Assembly (NCBI GenBank): GCA_038025085.1
Contig: CM076140.1
Span: forward strand, 17,690,001-17,754,000
Source of the DNA: Tetragonia tetragonoides
Lineage: Eukaryota > Streptophyta > Magnoliopsida > Caryophyllales > Aizoaceae
Length of the DNA: 64,000 nt
Direction: 5' to 3'
Part shown: piece by piece, positions 37,603 to 59,200 of the stretch
Numbering within the stretch: the first letter of the stretch is position 1
Layout: each line of letters begins with the position of its first letter
Notes under the pieces: model-generated
Databases searched by the model: none
What the model saw: only the letters and a program-made list of their open reading frames with translations
What the model was told of the DNA's origin: nothing
Program-made: the position numbers and the translations under genes

Positions 37603-37773
37603 TAGTATAAATCCGTGAGGATTACCTCGTTAATTATTATTAACAATATATACCAAAGGTCTATAGAAGGGAAGTTGGGCCGAAACCCTAATACAAAAAT
37701 AAGGGCTTAACTATACAAATAAGCCTAGTATAAATTAACTAAATATTTACATATTTAATTATATTCTATCACA
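37603..37773 (-). repeat. 5' LTR of the copia element
   Basis: Starts TGTGATAGAA and ends TTATACTA on the minus strand, so the canonical terminal CA has mutated to TA. It has a few extra bases relative to the other LTR (for example TTAATTATTATTAAC versus TTATTAAC). Confidence 0.92.
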
Positions 37774-38085
37774 CTCTTATCGTTCCTTAAAAAATATTAT
37801 GCAGCCGCTTCTAAACCAATTACTTTAGACCTATCAAGATTTAGCTTAATGTAGTCTTTTCGAGGAGAAGACCAGGAGATATTTTCTCGTGGTCCCTTCT
37901 TGACCGTTTTTTTTTTTTTTTTTGAAAGGCTCCACTAATATCAAAGTCAAACTGTTTATCAGATAACGCTTTCTATTCATTGTAACTAACTTTAACAGAG
38001 ACAAATGTTTGAATCGGAGTAGTAGATAGGTTATTAAACTGTATCTTGTTATGGGCAAACCAGAAAAGCCACTAGGTCATGATCA
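37774..38085 (-). pseudogene. LINE relic, 5' side of the copia insertion
   Basis: Minus-strand translation shows WLFWFAHNKIQFNN and FVSVKVSYNE-type strings, typical of the linker between zf-RVT and RNase H in plant LINEs. A run of about 17 A (minus strand) at 37906-37923 interrupts it. Together with 32617-33010 it brackets the copia element, implying the copia inserted into an older LINE. Confidence 0.5.
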
Positions 38086-38984
38086 ACACAATCAGTTCCT
38101 CTTCTGAGTTTTGGTATCCACTGTCAATGAACCATAATGACTATTTTTGCTGCTCCGTGTCTAAGGATGGATTCGAACTCTCGACTTTAATTAATGATGG
38201 ATGAATCCCTACCATTCAACCATAACTCCTTAATTATCTACTTTGTAAGATTGATACAACTAACATTTTCGTCTCAATAGTTTACTTGATGCGTGGTGGA
38301 GGATGGATGAGATTAACCAAGAAAAAGAGAATTTTGGCTATTTTCGTAAGTGAATGAAGGGTAAAAGTAGAGGGGTACAAGGATATTATTACGAGTTCTT
38401 ATTTGGCTCAAACGCTAAGTCAAACGGTCAAGTAAAACACCTAAGGGGGTCCAAGTTACAAGCAAAGACAATGAATCAAGGCATAAAGAGAAGAGAGAAG
38501 TCACCAAAAATCTATGAATGCTTAATTCATTCACCAAATCTGATCTTATTTGCATCTATATGTTTGAGTTAGGCAAAGAGGAAATTCTAGCTTTCTCTTT
38601 GGGAATGGCTAAAGAATAAGTCTTAACGCACGATCTCAAATATTTCACGAAATGTAAAGTTAGACAATTTCACTGTATGCCACAATGTTAGAGAGAAGAA
38701 TATTAAAACCGATCACGTGGCTAGATTAGGAGTAGACAGCAATCAAGACTTGTTCCTTTGGTTGTAATTCAGGGCTTTAAGGGCCTCAAGACTGTTATTG
38801 TACTTCTCAGGGTAATTAGTTGCCGACTTTAATACAAAGTACTTGTGGTATTCAAAATCATCCATATGTTTTGAATGTATAGTAGTACATTCATCTTAGG
38901 CAATATACATGCATAGTATTTAATGCATTCATACTAGTTAGTGTACAACCCTTCCAACTTATCAATTACATGTACAATTATAAA
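38086..38984. other. ALD1 3' flank; SINE-like relic, otherwise nothing seen
   Basis: At about 38150-38232 the minus strand has a tRNA-like head: TATGGTTGAATGGTAGGGA (A-box-like) and GAGTTCGAATCC (B-box), 45 bp apart, suggesting a SINE relic. The last 100-200 bp before 38984 are probably ALD1 3' UTR. No gene is seen. Confidence 0.45.
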
Positions 38985-47807
<8,823 letters not shown>

Positions 47808-47855
47808 GGTTTGTTTTGCAAATAAAGCTTTATGAAATAATGATAATAATGGAAC

Positions 47856-47865
47856 AATATATAAG
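47856..47865 (-). promoter_or_regulatory. TATA-like box of ALD1
   Basis: TTATATATTG on the minus strand, about 50 bp upstream of the ATG at 47807; suggests a short leader. Confidence 0.45.
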
Positions 47866-48005
47866 GTCTAGCACTGTGCAATTGAGGGTATAGTAGTGCA
47901 TTTTTCGACATATATGCATGTGTGTATATATAGTGTGTTTCTAAGGCAACCATTTTAACGTATCCATATGGTATTTTGAGCAATATAACGTTGATTATTC
48001 AAACT

Positions 48006-48053
48006 AACTAATGTGGAATAGTCATTCAAAAAAAAAAAAAAACTAATGTGGAA
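48006..48053. repeat. 13-bp duplication flanking a poly(A) microinsert
   Basis: AACTAATGTGGAA at 48006-48018 and 48041-48053, separated by tagtcattc plus about 13 A. Confidence 0.85.
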
Positions 48054-48094
48054 AAGAATCTTAGTCCACTTTCTTAGTAAGTTACATGGATTTC

Positions 48095-48304
48095 CACGTG
48101 AACTTTCTGTGTTCATTCGAGGAAAACGAAACAAATTAATGTGACGTGGTCTAACTCAGTTCTGTCTTCAATATGCCCAAGCTCTAAAAAATCCAATTGG
48201 CAGGGTTAAAATTAAATTCTTATTTATATAGGGAGAATAAATTCTCTTCTACCATTTTTTGTAGGGAGTTAGATCTACTACTCTGCTTGAGCATGTCGAC
48301 GTCA
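48095..48304 (-). promoter_or_regulatory. G-box and TGACG elements upstream of ALD1
   Basis: CACGTG at 48095-48100, TGACG at 48142-48146 (within GTGACGTGG), and GACGTCA at 48298-48304 (TGACGTC on the minus strand), 290-500 bp upstream of the start codon. TGACG is the core of TGA-factor (as-1) sites, and ALD1 is salicylate/NPR1-linked in Arabidopsis. Occupancy is inference. Confidence 0.4.
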
Positions 48305-49500
48305 GCCCATCTGAAATGAATTAACTAACTTGCCCAATGCATATAATTGCGGGCTATTATATGTGCTTCTGTATAAAAGAAAAAAAGCAAAACATACCCC
48401 TCGTACAAGTATATCCACATCTAAAAAGAGAATGTCCAATAAGTTTTTATTCCCAATCCACATGCACGCACGCACGCACATACATCTCTGCCATCTAGCC
48501 TTTAGTTTTTTCAAAAACTATGCATATAGAGTTTGTTTAGTTATTACTACTATTAGTAATGCAATATACTCCATTATTTTAACCCATGTAAAGATGATAC
48601 TTTAGATGATTACATCGATCTCATTTTTTCCATCTTCTTTATGGCTTCATGAATCATGTCCTTCATTCCTTTTCTACCTCACATCTATTTTAATATAAAA
48701 TAATTATATTATTGCATTACATTACTAGCAAGTAAATTAAACGAACTGAGCCCATAATTCCTGGGATGACGATGCTTTTTCATTATCCCTTTTTTTTTTA
48801 AGTAAGTAGAAATTGCATTACGAAAAAGAACAGATTGCAGTTTCTTAGCGGAAGGGCGCGGCATAGCCGCACTGCGCCCTACAAACAAAATGGGCCCGTT
48901 TGGCCTAACTCCCACAAATTCAACTTCTCCTCTCAAATTTGTTCTTGTTCACCCCCTTTTTATCCAAGCCCCCTCCATTTTCAACTTCTAAGAAGTTAAA
49001 ATAATGCTAGTCAGAAGTGGAAGGAGAAGGAGAAGCTACAATTTGTAACTTCTCCTTCTAGTCCAATTATAGCTTTATTTTAATTTTTTAGTAGATGAAA
49101 ATGGAGGAGAGAGTGGATATATAAAAATGGGTGAACAAGAACCAATTTAAAAGGAAAAGAAGAAATTGGTAGAAGGTGGACCAAACAGACCCTTTATCCA
49201 AAACATGCAAGAGACTATACCTTCTAGAGAATGTTTTGTCTTTTATATATATATATAATATTTTTTTTTCTGATACATCAGATTTTATATTTATGTTATT
49301 ATTAAATTAAAATGTATAACAAAATTATGTACGATTAGAATGTGGTTAGGATGGAGGCGGTGCACAAAATAGGACTTATGATCCCAATCATCTAGGAAAG
49401 GTCTATACCTAAAATCAAACCAAGGTTTGCGTACGAAAATAAAATAAAAATTTCAACCATCTCCTATTAACAACACCTTTAACTAGGGGAAAATGCCCTC
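48305..49500. other. Upstream intergenic of ALD1, no gene
   Basis: Non-coding. Contains an inverted-repeat-like pair around 48900-48990 and 49080-49190 ('ttcaacttct' / 'agaagttaaa', 'gttcttgttcacccc' / 'gggtgaacaagaac'), suggesting a small TIR element of about 300 bp at roughly 48890-49195. Confidence 0.4.
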
Positions 49501-49504
49501 AAAG

Positions 49505-49735
49505 CAGGGATAGTGAAGTTGGTCGTGGCCTGTTGTTGAATAATTTCATGACAAAAATCATCGGTTCAATTTCCACTAGGCTTATTTGATGAGTCTGTCT
49601 ATAAGATTTATCTTGTTGGCTTGTCTGGTGTGTGTGGTTTGCAAGTTATTGCATACACTTGCGGTTTATCAGGTGCACACTCAAAGAGTAGTGGCTAAGG
49701 GTTCCTCGTATAAAAATAAAAATAAAAAAAACTAG
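49505..49735 (+). mobile_element. SINE with shared tail
   Basis: A tRNA-like head near GTTGGTCGTGGCCTG and CATCGGTTCAATTTCC (B-box-like), ending AGTAGTGGCTAAGGGTTCCT then CGTAT and an A-rich tail. The same 3' end (AGTAGTAGCTGAGGGTTCCT) occurs at about 25226-25250, so these belong to one family. Confidence 0.55.
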
Positions 49736-49770
49736 GGGAAAATAGTTAAATTTTGGCCAAAAAAAAAACA

Positions 49771-49990
49771 TACTCCCTCAATCCCGTATTGATCTTTTAC
49801 ACTTGTTTTTTATGGTTTAAATAATACACTATTTTGACCGTAGATAATTGTAATTATATGAATATATAAATTATAAAATTATGATGTCACAAAATTAAAG
49901 TATTATTGAAAATGAAAAGAAATTAATTTTGCACTATAAATTTTAATATTTATTCAAAATTAATTGTCAAAATTTATGAATTTTGATATT
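49771..49990. mobile_element. Truncated Stowaway-like MITE
   Basis: One TIR is clear (TACTCCCTCAATCCCGTATT at 49771) with 'tttgaccgtagataa' and 'ttgtcaaaatttatgaattt' blocks typical of such MITEs; the opposite TIR is not recognisable. Confidence 0.4.
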
Positions 49991-50844
49991 GAAAACACAT
50001 GTTTATAAATAAAGATAAATACCACACGGATGTAGTAAAGAAAATAAAAACGCTTGATTCAATTTATCTTCTCTCTTTAGTCCATCACCTTTTTGTTTTT
50101 TGTTTTTTTGAGGGAACTCAAGTCCATCACCTACATAACACGTATGCAACTCTTTGTCAACGTTTACAAGGAAAAAACACATTTTTTTTTCCTAGTCAAA
50201 AGAGGATGCAAGTGAATGTCGATGGAGGTATCTCTGCTACATTATGTTCGGACTCTCGTGTTCAATAACAAACATATTAGACTAGCTAAACAATTAGCAC
50301 AAGCACTATTAGCCTTGTCAATGTAGCACCAACAAGAGGCTATTATAGTTCCTACAAACCAGTAAACACAAAACATTGAGGGAATGGAAATTTAAATCCA
50401 TAGCTTTACATTACCAAACCACTTAAAAGTAAGCAGCTTGGAACCACTAGAATCCCAACGTCCACAAGGAAGAAACACGCGGTTGATGCAACATGAGTAC
50501 ATACCTGAAAGAGTTTTAGTTATATTGTTACTCCTAGTTTCCAATCATCATGAATACATCCATTAATTTTATTTTTTGTCCAATCTTTTTTGTTTTTGAT
50601 AGGAAATACGTCCGTTATATCAGAACATGCATATCACACAAGACAAACATTGGTTCAATTCTGCAAGTTGCAATTCATGGGTAGTTGTATTTCCTAACAA
50701 ATAAAATATTCTGATTAGTGTGTTAAAGAAGAATTTTCTATATGCAAGAAATCCCACTTTTTAAAGTATTATACACTTTCGTCAATCAAACATGAAATAC
50801 TTTACATTTTTCTACTTGCTACAAAGTATAACTTCTTTTATCAA

Positions 50845-51000
50845 TAAGTGGTCGTTGTGAGTGATTCAGCATTTTTATCCCTTAAACAAGATTAAGGGTT
50901 CAAATCTTAATTATGAATAGAAAAACTATTTAGTGAGAACACTTTATCCCTTTATAGACCGACCTAGTACAAATAGGATTAATCTTGACACAAAAAATTT
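50845..51000 (+). mobile_element. tRNA-derived SINE relic
   Basis: Plus-strand relative of the SINE at 43825-44033: AAGTGGTCGTTGTGAGTGAT head, TTATCCCTTAAACAAG, B-box GGGTTCAAATC, then GAACACTTTATCCCTTTATA. Tail poorly preserved. Confidence 0.6.
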
Positions 51001-51324
51001 AGATAAATTTATCAGTGTCTATTAGCTAGACCTATGTCCAGCCAAACTAACTGGACCGGCCCAGTCCGCAAGTGCGCAACAACACAAGACCTTCCATTTA
51101 TTTATGTTTCAAATCAAAATGATGCTGATGTTCAGCATCATGTTACCGTTCTTTTTGAAAGGGTGGGGACCGCTACTTTTTACTTTCTACTTTTTCTGTT
51201 TTTTTTGGGCAACGGTCTCCGTCTCCCACTCTCAGTCCTTCTTAGGGTTTTTTTTTATTTTCTTTTTTCTTTGATAAAAAGTTTATTTCCTTTTACTATT
51301 TATGAACCTCAAGTTTATAGTTTT

Positions 51325-52425
51325 ATACATATAAATATAAACCTTTTAAATGAACATTATGTTTATATCTTATGAACAATTAGACTATTTTAAATGAACA
51401 TTACGCTTATATCGTATGAACAATTAGACTATTTTAAATGAACATGGTATTTATACCTTATGAACAATTAGACTTCTTTAAATGAACCTTGCGTTTATAC
51501 ATTGTGAACAATTAGACAATTTTAAATTTTCCATAAAAAAGGGACTATTTTAAATAAACATTGTATTTATACCTTATGAACAATTGGACTATTTTAAATG
51601 AACATTACGTTTATACCTTATAAACAATTAGCCTATTTTAAATGAACATTGTATTTATACCTTATGAACAATTAGACTATTTTAAATAAACCTTGCGTAT
51701 ATACCTGATGAACAATAAACTATTTAAAATGAACCTTGTGTTTATACCTTATATACAATTAGACTATTTTACATTTCCCATAAGAAAAAAGAAAGAAAGA
51801 CTATCTTAAATGAACATTGCGTTTATACTTTATGAACAATTAGACTATTTTAAATGAACATTGTGTTTATACCTTATGAACAATTAGACTATTTTAAATG
51901 AACCTTGCATTTATACCTTATGAACAATTAGACTATTTTAAATGAACATTGTGTTTATAGCTTATGAAATTAGACTATTTTAAATGAACCATGCATTTAT
52001 AGTTTATGAACTATTAGACTATTTTAAATGAACATTACATTTAAAGCTCAAAAAATAAAATTGACATGATGATTTTTATTTACTTAGATTTGCTTTTATT
52101 TCTTTTGCTTTTTTTTTCTATGAACCTCAATGCCATAACTTTTATTTATGAATATTTCGTTTACACCTTAATCTATGAATAATTAGATTATTTTTGTATG
52201 AACACTACGTATATAACCTATGAACAATTAGATTATTTTTTATGAACATTACGTATATAACCTATGAACAATTAGACTATTTTTAATAAACATTGTACTT
52301 ATAACCTATGAACAATTAGATTATTTTTTATGAACATTACGTATATAACCTATGAACAATTAGACTATTTTTATTGAACATTGCACTTATAACATATGAA
52401 CAATTTAACTATTTTTAATGAGCAT
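51325..52425. repeat. 44-bp minisatellite, about 24 copies, two subfamilies
   Basis: Monomer of 44 bp containing AACAATTAGACTATTTTAAA and TGAACATTGCGTTTATACCT. Copies at 51325-52040 are the first subfamily; 52150-52425 hold a variant with GATTATTTTTTATGAACATT and ACGTATATAACC. A few units are interrupted by A-rich 'cataaaaaaggg' segments. No coding potential. Confidence 0.92.
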
Positions 52426-54652
52426 TTGTTTTTTGTTTTTTTTTTTTTTGATATTTGAACATTTTATCACTAAACTTGTCAACATATTACGTCACAAAAT
52501 TACTCTACAAAAATCGAAGGAAAAAAGAAAATAACAATCGTCATCATCATCACTTCATCAGCTCCATCACCTTAACCGTGGCACCTACTATGGCCATGGA
52601 ACAAAAGAGCAACTACTATGGCCGTTGTCCAACCGTTACGGCGTTACCCACCCCACAACACTGGCCACTCTCTCTTCTCCACCACCCGGCTACTCACCGT
52701 CCTCCCAACCACCGTCCAGCCACCGCCTAACCGCCGAATTGGTTTGATTTTCTCTCTCTTCATAAAGACTTTAAAACCCCATTAAATTGGGACTTAATAA
52801 GCACTAAAAATCAAGAGGATTCTATGTACACTAATTTCATGAATTAATTTTTTTATTTTGAGGCCTCAAAAAGACCTATTGAAATCCATGGAAAATTTGC
52901 AAAGAGAGAGAAAGTAAATGTTTTAATGGTACTTTGAGATTTGCGGGTACTGTACATCGGTGACGGGCTGACTAGGTGAGAGGTAACTAGGGAAGTGGGA
53001 GAGAGTAGATGACGAAAAAGACGTAAATACCCAGCATTTTTTGATAATTACAAGTTTACCACCGTGTGGTCCAGCCAAATTAGATGGACTAAGGTCCATA
53101 TAAAAAATTTTAGAATCTATGGTTGAATATAAAAACAAAGTATTAACTTCTTTAGCATGTCTTGTGTGGACTTAGTCATCCGTAAATCAAGAATACTAGT
53201 GAAAATATTTAGGGATATGAATGGTATATTTAATAAAATTTGGATCATTGGTCCACCATGGACTAAGTCCATACAAGTTTTTGTGTAATTTCTTTTATTT
53301 ATTTTTGTCAACCAAACAAGTGAGCAACCACTATATATACATGAGACTATAAGGTGTAAGGCTCTGCCATCCGTGGTGACAATCCCCAAATTTATGATCA
53401 AGATTACGAGTTCGTGTCTTACCGCTAGTATTTTCCTCTTTTCTAACAGACTATAAAAGGATGAGAGCCTAAAAAAAAGTATATCCGTGAGACTACGATA
53501 TATAGTTAGATTCGCACCTTTAATCACAAAAACAAAAATTAATTTAAGTAAACCAGGAACGCAGACAAAACGAATAGAAAATGGAAATTGCATGTAACCT
53601 AACAATAATCAAAACAATATAATAGCCATCAACTTGTGTTCTTTATCCGGTGACATCAACTTGTGTTCATTAAACGGACATGCAATTCTTTCTTTTTTTC
53701 TTTTTTTTTTTTCAAATAATCCCCTTTGTTCAAGACTCGAGAGATCAAGTTAGACCATTGATTTGTTCTAAAGCCTTCCTCTGCCTTAGAAAATGTATTT
53801 TGTTTTGAACAAGAAAGTCATTTCTTTACACTTGCATTTCTAGTATTTCATAATCTTTCTTTTGATTTTCAGTGTCTTCTAAGCCTCTTATACCAATTTC
53901 ATTAAAATTAAAGAAAAGAAAATTAAGAGGAAGCTTCTTGGTGATTGTTTGATTGGCATTATAAGAGTGGAATTTGAGAAGTGTAAAATAGATAAGTTGT
54001 TGTTTGACTGAAAACAAAAATTAGCAAAATAGAAGGAGTATATGAATTTGTAATTCTCATAAATTGGAGGAGTTTGTATCTCCGGTACAAATAACGTGAA
54101 TATTTTTTTTTGTAATACCCATTTATTAGAGATTTAGAGTATAGCGCGATAAACTTCCAAAAAAACGGTGTTTTAAGTTTTCTCTCACTTTTTCCATATC
54201 AAGTCATACAATAAAGTCATGAATAACAAACATATAACAACTTATACAATTATTATTACGACCCATGACAAAAAATGTTGAAGGAAATTTTTTCATGTCG
54301 TTGTCTATTTAGACAATTCATTCTATGATATTCTAATATATATATGGGTACCTTGGAGAATACTAGATCATATTATACACCGTAAAAAATTGCATCTTAT
54401 AATGGAGAGACGAAATCTCAATTACTATGCGTGTGGATTTTTAATTATAATTGAAATCGCATCTTGAAAGAGGTGGAGGGAAGATGGGAGTAGTTTCACT
54501 GCACCAGTTATGGCAATTTAATCATCAATACTATGTCAGTTTTTGGCAGTGATTAGTCAAGCTCATTTTGCATGAGTCAATCTTAATTAAAATACTATAA
54601 TGAGAAGTGCCTAAAATAGACGAGTGTTGCTCAAAATGGTTTCTTACAATAG

Positions 54653-54687
<35 letters not shown>

Positions 54688-55750
54688 AAGGGAAAAATAC
54701 ATATAAGATTTCCTCCTATAGACTTAGGCGAACAGATACCGACTACAGACATGTCAGACGGCGATTTTCAGTGTCGTGTATGTCATTAACAAGTAACAAC
54801 TACATGGGAAGTAACAGATCTAATCAATATAATGAGCTTCTTGAGTAGCTAGCAAAACTAGTGAATTGGTTGTGTAAGACTCTCATAAAGCTCACTAATA
54901 CATTTCGTGAGTGTCTCATAAATCTCATGAAAAGTTCACTCGTAGAAAAATGGTATTAAACATGCAATGACTTCGATTAAGAAACTTCAAATTAATCACC
55001 AAACATGTCGTCATTATCATCCATAATTGTATTCAATCTTCTGAATCCAATCGAAATGCTCTCTAAAGTTTGATTTGTTTTAATGTTTTTTGAGGCTATT
55101 GAGAGGTTCCAATTCAGAAGAAAGAGAAAAAGTCTATACCTTTTGCAATCCTCCCTCCATTCCTCTTTAATCTTCCTATTTGTTTTATCACGATCTTTAA
55201 TATGTTACTTTGATCATTAATATTTATAAAAATATACAAGTAAAATTTGTAAAAAATTGATTTTTTTGAAAATATATTTCAAAAGGAATCTAATGCATAA
55301 TAATTTCATCAATTCACAACTCATACTGATTTGTTAAATATTTACGGACAAAGTTTGCAAAGTTTGAGTTTTGACCTCAAAAAAGACAAGTGGGAAGTTT
55401 GAGGGGAAACGAAAGGGAGTATATGTTAAGGTTATTTTGGAATGGAGAATGATACATCCACCCACTAGGCTGGCAACTCACCCCCCTTATGTATCTATCT
55501 CTCTCTTCTATTTTCAGATTCTCTCTCCTCTATTCCCAAAAAATGACATTTAAGATAGGAGAGAGATAGATACAAAGTGAAAATGGGTTGCCCACCCACT
55601 GGGTCAACCAAATATTTTCCTTTTGGAATACCCAAGGGTAAAAAAAGGATGTGTTTGCTTGATAATTTCATATTTGTGTTTAGCACCACTCTAAAATAAG
55701 TAATTTTTCCCTAATGAAAGGTAATGTTTTGGTAAAAAGACAAAAAGATA
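52426..55750. other. Intergenic, MITE debris, no gene recognised
   Basis: Contains a GC-richer island (52560-52730) with a 91-codon frame of no known family, palindromic 'ATGGACTAAGTCCAT' words at 53050-53280 (possible small TIR element), a 15-bp duplication (53627-53641, 53654-53668), a (CT)n run (54655-54684), and a decayed MITE with 'cctccctcc...gggagtat' ends at about 55150-55425. Confidence 0.45.
54655..54684. repeat. (CT)n microsatellite
   Basis: Fifteen uninterrupted CT units. Confidence 0.95.
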
Positions 55751-56005
55751 CTCCCTCCGTCCCATGATTACGTTGTCAATTACTTTATCGCGGTCTCCAA
55801 GGCACAACTTTGACCATAAATAACTATAAATCTATGAACATAAAAATTATAAAAATATGATTTTTCAAAAGTACTATTAAAAATGATTCTAACTATAATT
55901 TTTTTACATTGTAAATCTTTATATTTTTTCATAAATTAATGGTCAAAGTTTATAAAGTTTGACCTCCAAAAAGCAATTGACAACATAATCACGGGACAGA
56001 GGGAT
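55751..56005. mobile_element. Stowaway-type MITE
   Basis: TIRs CTCCCTCCGTCCCATGATTA (55751) and its inverted counterpart near TAATCACGGGACAGAGGGA (about 55987-56005), with further inverted similarity (ACGTTGTCAATT / AATTGACAACAT). Preceded by TA. Confidence 0.9.
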
Positions 56006-56204
56006 TAGTAATTTTTTACTGGAAAATACAATTTTTTTTTTATTTAAAATGGTGAGTCAGAAATTAGAATAGATCTCAATAAATGGTGAATTGGAAATTA
56101 GAATAGATCTCACGAAAATCAAGGGTCCCATATAATAAGAATTTACCTAATGAGTCCAAGCACCTCACTATGGTGTGAATACGGACCTTATATAAATTCT
56201 TTTT

Positions 56205-59200
56205 GTTATATATATATCATATATACGCCACGACACGTGGAACGCCACGCTGGGGACTTAATCGTATAAGGACGACACGTGTGATGCCACGCAAACGACC
56301 CTTTCATATAGTGATGACACATAAGCACAAGCATGCCACATAGTATGACACATCATCCACCATTAATGCCTAATTATTAGTTGATTTAATTACATATTTA
56401 TTATCATATTCTCAAATTAAAAAATAAAATAACTTTAGTTGCGTAACTCAAAAAATTTTAAATCTTACTCCATTGAATAGGGTTTGAAAAATACTTCAAA
56501 ATGAGATATTATGTCCTATAAAGTTAGGTTGTTTTTGCTGGAGGATGACATGTGAGACGCCACATGGGAAGAATATGTAGTTTGTGTGAAGATGACACAT
56601 TGGCGCCACATCGGTATATGTATAAAAGTGAGTCCAATTCGTGTGGGCATGATACGTAGGACGCCACGTAGGAGGTGTAAATTCGTATGGCGATGTCACC
56701 TAAGTGCCACGTAAGCAAATCTTGGTACATAGCCTAACAACTCACCATCCAAGTGTCAATCATTAATGCATCATCATTAGTTGGCTTTATTACATATTTA
56801 TTAGCATTTTTTTTATATTAGAAAATAAAATAACTTTAGTTACGTAAGTCAAAAAATTATAAATCCTACTTTAATGTATTGGATTTGGAAAAAAAGTTTC
56901 AAAATGAGATATATATCATATATAAGTGAATTCATTTCGTGTGGCCACGCCACGTGGGATGCCACGCAAGTGCCCATATCCATGTGAGGACGACATGCGG
57001 GATGCCACGCAGCGTCCAAATTCGTGTGGTGATGACACGTATGCCGCCACCTAAGCCACCCGTCCAAGTGGGTCAATCATTAATGTTCATTATTTGACTT
57101 CATAAATACAACTTAATATAATTATTATAATATTTTTCAAATTATAAAATAAAATAACTTTAGTTACGCAACTTTAAAAATTATAATTCTTACTCCATTG
57201 GATCAGGTTCAAAAAATACTTCAAAATGAGATACATATGTACTATGTCCTATAAAGTTGGTTTTTTTTTGTCTGTGAGGATGACATGTGGGACGCCACAT
57301 GGGAGGGATATGTTTGTGTGAAGATTACACATAGGCGCCACATCGGTATATGCATAAGCTTGCCATATAGCCTAATTAATTTATTATAAATTAGTATGTT
57401 GTTTTAAAATAGAGAATACAAAAATTAAGTTCCATACGTAACTCAAAAAAAATATAATTTTATTTCAATGAATTGGATTTAAAATGTACTTCAAAACGAG
57501 ATATATATGTTCTATAAATTTTCGTAGAAGTTAGGTGGATAAGACACGTAGGATAATCATATAACGTTGAGTAAATTTCGTGTGGGCACCTCACGTAGGA
57601 CGCCACCTTGGAGATCCAACTTCCTGTAGTGATGACACTTAAGCGCCACATAAGTGGACACATAAGCAAGTTGTACAAGAGACATTAATAAATGCATTCT
57701 CATTTTTAACATCAATATAGTAATTAAATATAATATTTATTATGATTATTAGCCTATTTATTTCCAATTAGGAAATAAAATAACTTTGGTTACACAATTA
57801 TAAAAAATCTAAGTTGTACGTCATTGCATTGAAAATAAAAAATACTCCAAAATGAGATGTATATGTCCTATATTTAAGCTTATAAAGTTTGACCTTTTTT
57901 AGGCAAAAATTTATCTAGGTGAAGGATAAAATACGTAGAATAACCATACTGGTAATACATTAATTGAGTATATCACACTAAAATTGGGTCCTAATTCGAG
58001 TGGTGATATAAAAGTGAGTCAATTTCATGTGGGCACACCATGTGAGATGCCACATAAGCACTCAATTTTTTGTGGGCATGACATGTGAAACGCCATGTAG
58101 AGGCCCACAGTCGTGTGACGATGACACCTAAGCTGCCACATAAGCAAAGTTTGCCGCCACATAAGCCAAACTTGCCACATAACCTAATAACTCATCATCA
58201 TCCAAGTGTCACCAATAATGTCTCATCATTAGTTGGCTTTATTACATAATTATTAGCATTTTTTTATTCTAGAAAAAAAAAGAAGAAGTTACGTAAGTTA
58301 AAAAATTATAAATCCTACTTCAATGGATTGGATTTGAATTTTTCTTAAAATGAGATATATATGTCCTATACAAGTTAGGTCCTTCCTGTGCGGTGTTACC
58401 ATGTAGACGCCACATAAGAGGGAATGTTCGTGTGAAAATGACACTTAGACGATACATGTGCACAATTTTGCCACATTACTTAACAAATATCATCCAAATT
58501 CAATTAATGTGGGCACGATACGCGTAGGACGCCACGTAGAGGCCCAAATTCGTATGGAGATGACACCTAAGCCGCCACATAAGCAAAGATTGCCACATAA
58601 CCTAACAACTCATTATCCAAGTGTCAACCATTAATGCGTTATCATTTGTTGGATTTGTTACATATTTATATATTAGCATATTAGTTGGATTTATTAAATA
58701 TTTATATATTAGCATATTTTAATATTATAAAAATAAAATAATGTAGTTACGCAAGTCAAAAATTTATAAATCTTAGTTCAATGGATTGAATTTGTAAAGA
58801 AGTTTCAAAATGAGATATATATTTCCTACACAAGTTGGGTTTTTTTCCCTGCGGTGACAACATGTAGATGCCATATAAGAGGGGATGTTCGTGTGAAAAT
58901 GACATGTTAGACAATAAACGCTACATGTGCACAACTTTGCCACATATATGTAGCTTAGCAAATATCATCTCCAAGTCCCACATGGATTGAATTTGTAAGG
59001 CCTACTTCTTTCTGTGCGGTGATAACATGTAAACGCCATATTAGAGGGAATGTTCGTGTGGAAATGACATGTTAGACGCTACATGTGCACAACTTTGCCA
59101 CATGTAGCTTAACAAATATCATCTCCAAGTCCCACATGATTATCATCACTCGACTTTATTATAAGTTTTATTTCTATATTATTTCAAACTCAAAAGATAT

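Larger units (their letters stand above)
33011..37773 (-). mobile_element. Ty1/copia LTR retrotransposon, degenerate
   Basis: A 4.76 kb element read on the minus strand: 5' LTR, primer-binding site, gag, protease, integrase, reverse transcriptase, RNase H, 3' LTR. Domain order (integrase before reverse transcriptase) marks it as copia. LTRs are short (about 170 bp) and differ by several substitutions and indels, so the insertion is not recent. TTATC (GATAA on the minus strand) occurs directly at the left edge (33006-33010) and 3 nt outside the right LTR (37777-37781), a probable 5-bp target duplication. Coding regions are broken by stops and frameshifts. Confidence 0.93.

Noticed and set aside
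38150..38232. True tRNA gene
   Set aside because: A-box and B-box-like words are present, but no full cloverleaf with paired acceptor stem can be formed; a SINE head is more likely. The same reasoning applies at 1.9, 24.7, 43.9 and 50.9 kb.
52590..52730. Proline/histidine-rich frame as a gene
   Set aside because: A short GC-richer stretch without domain, splice context or conserved motif.
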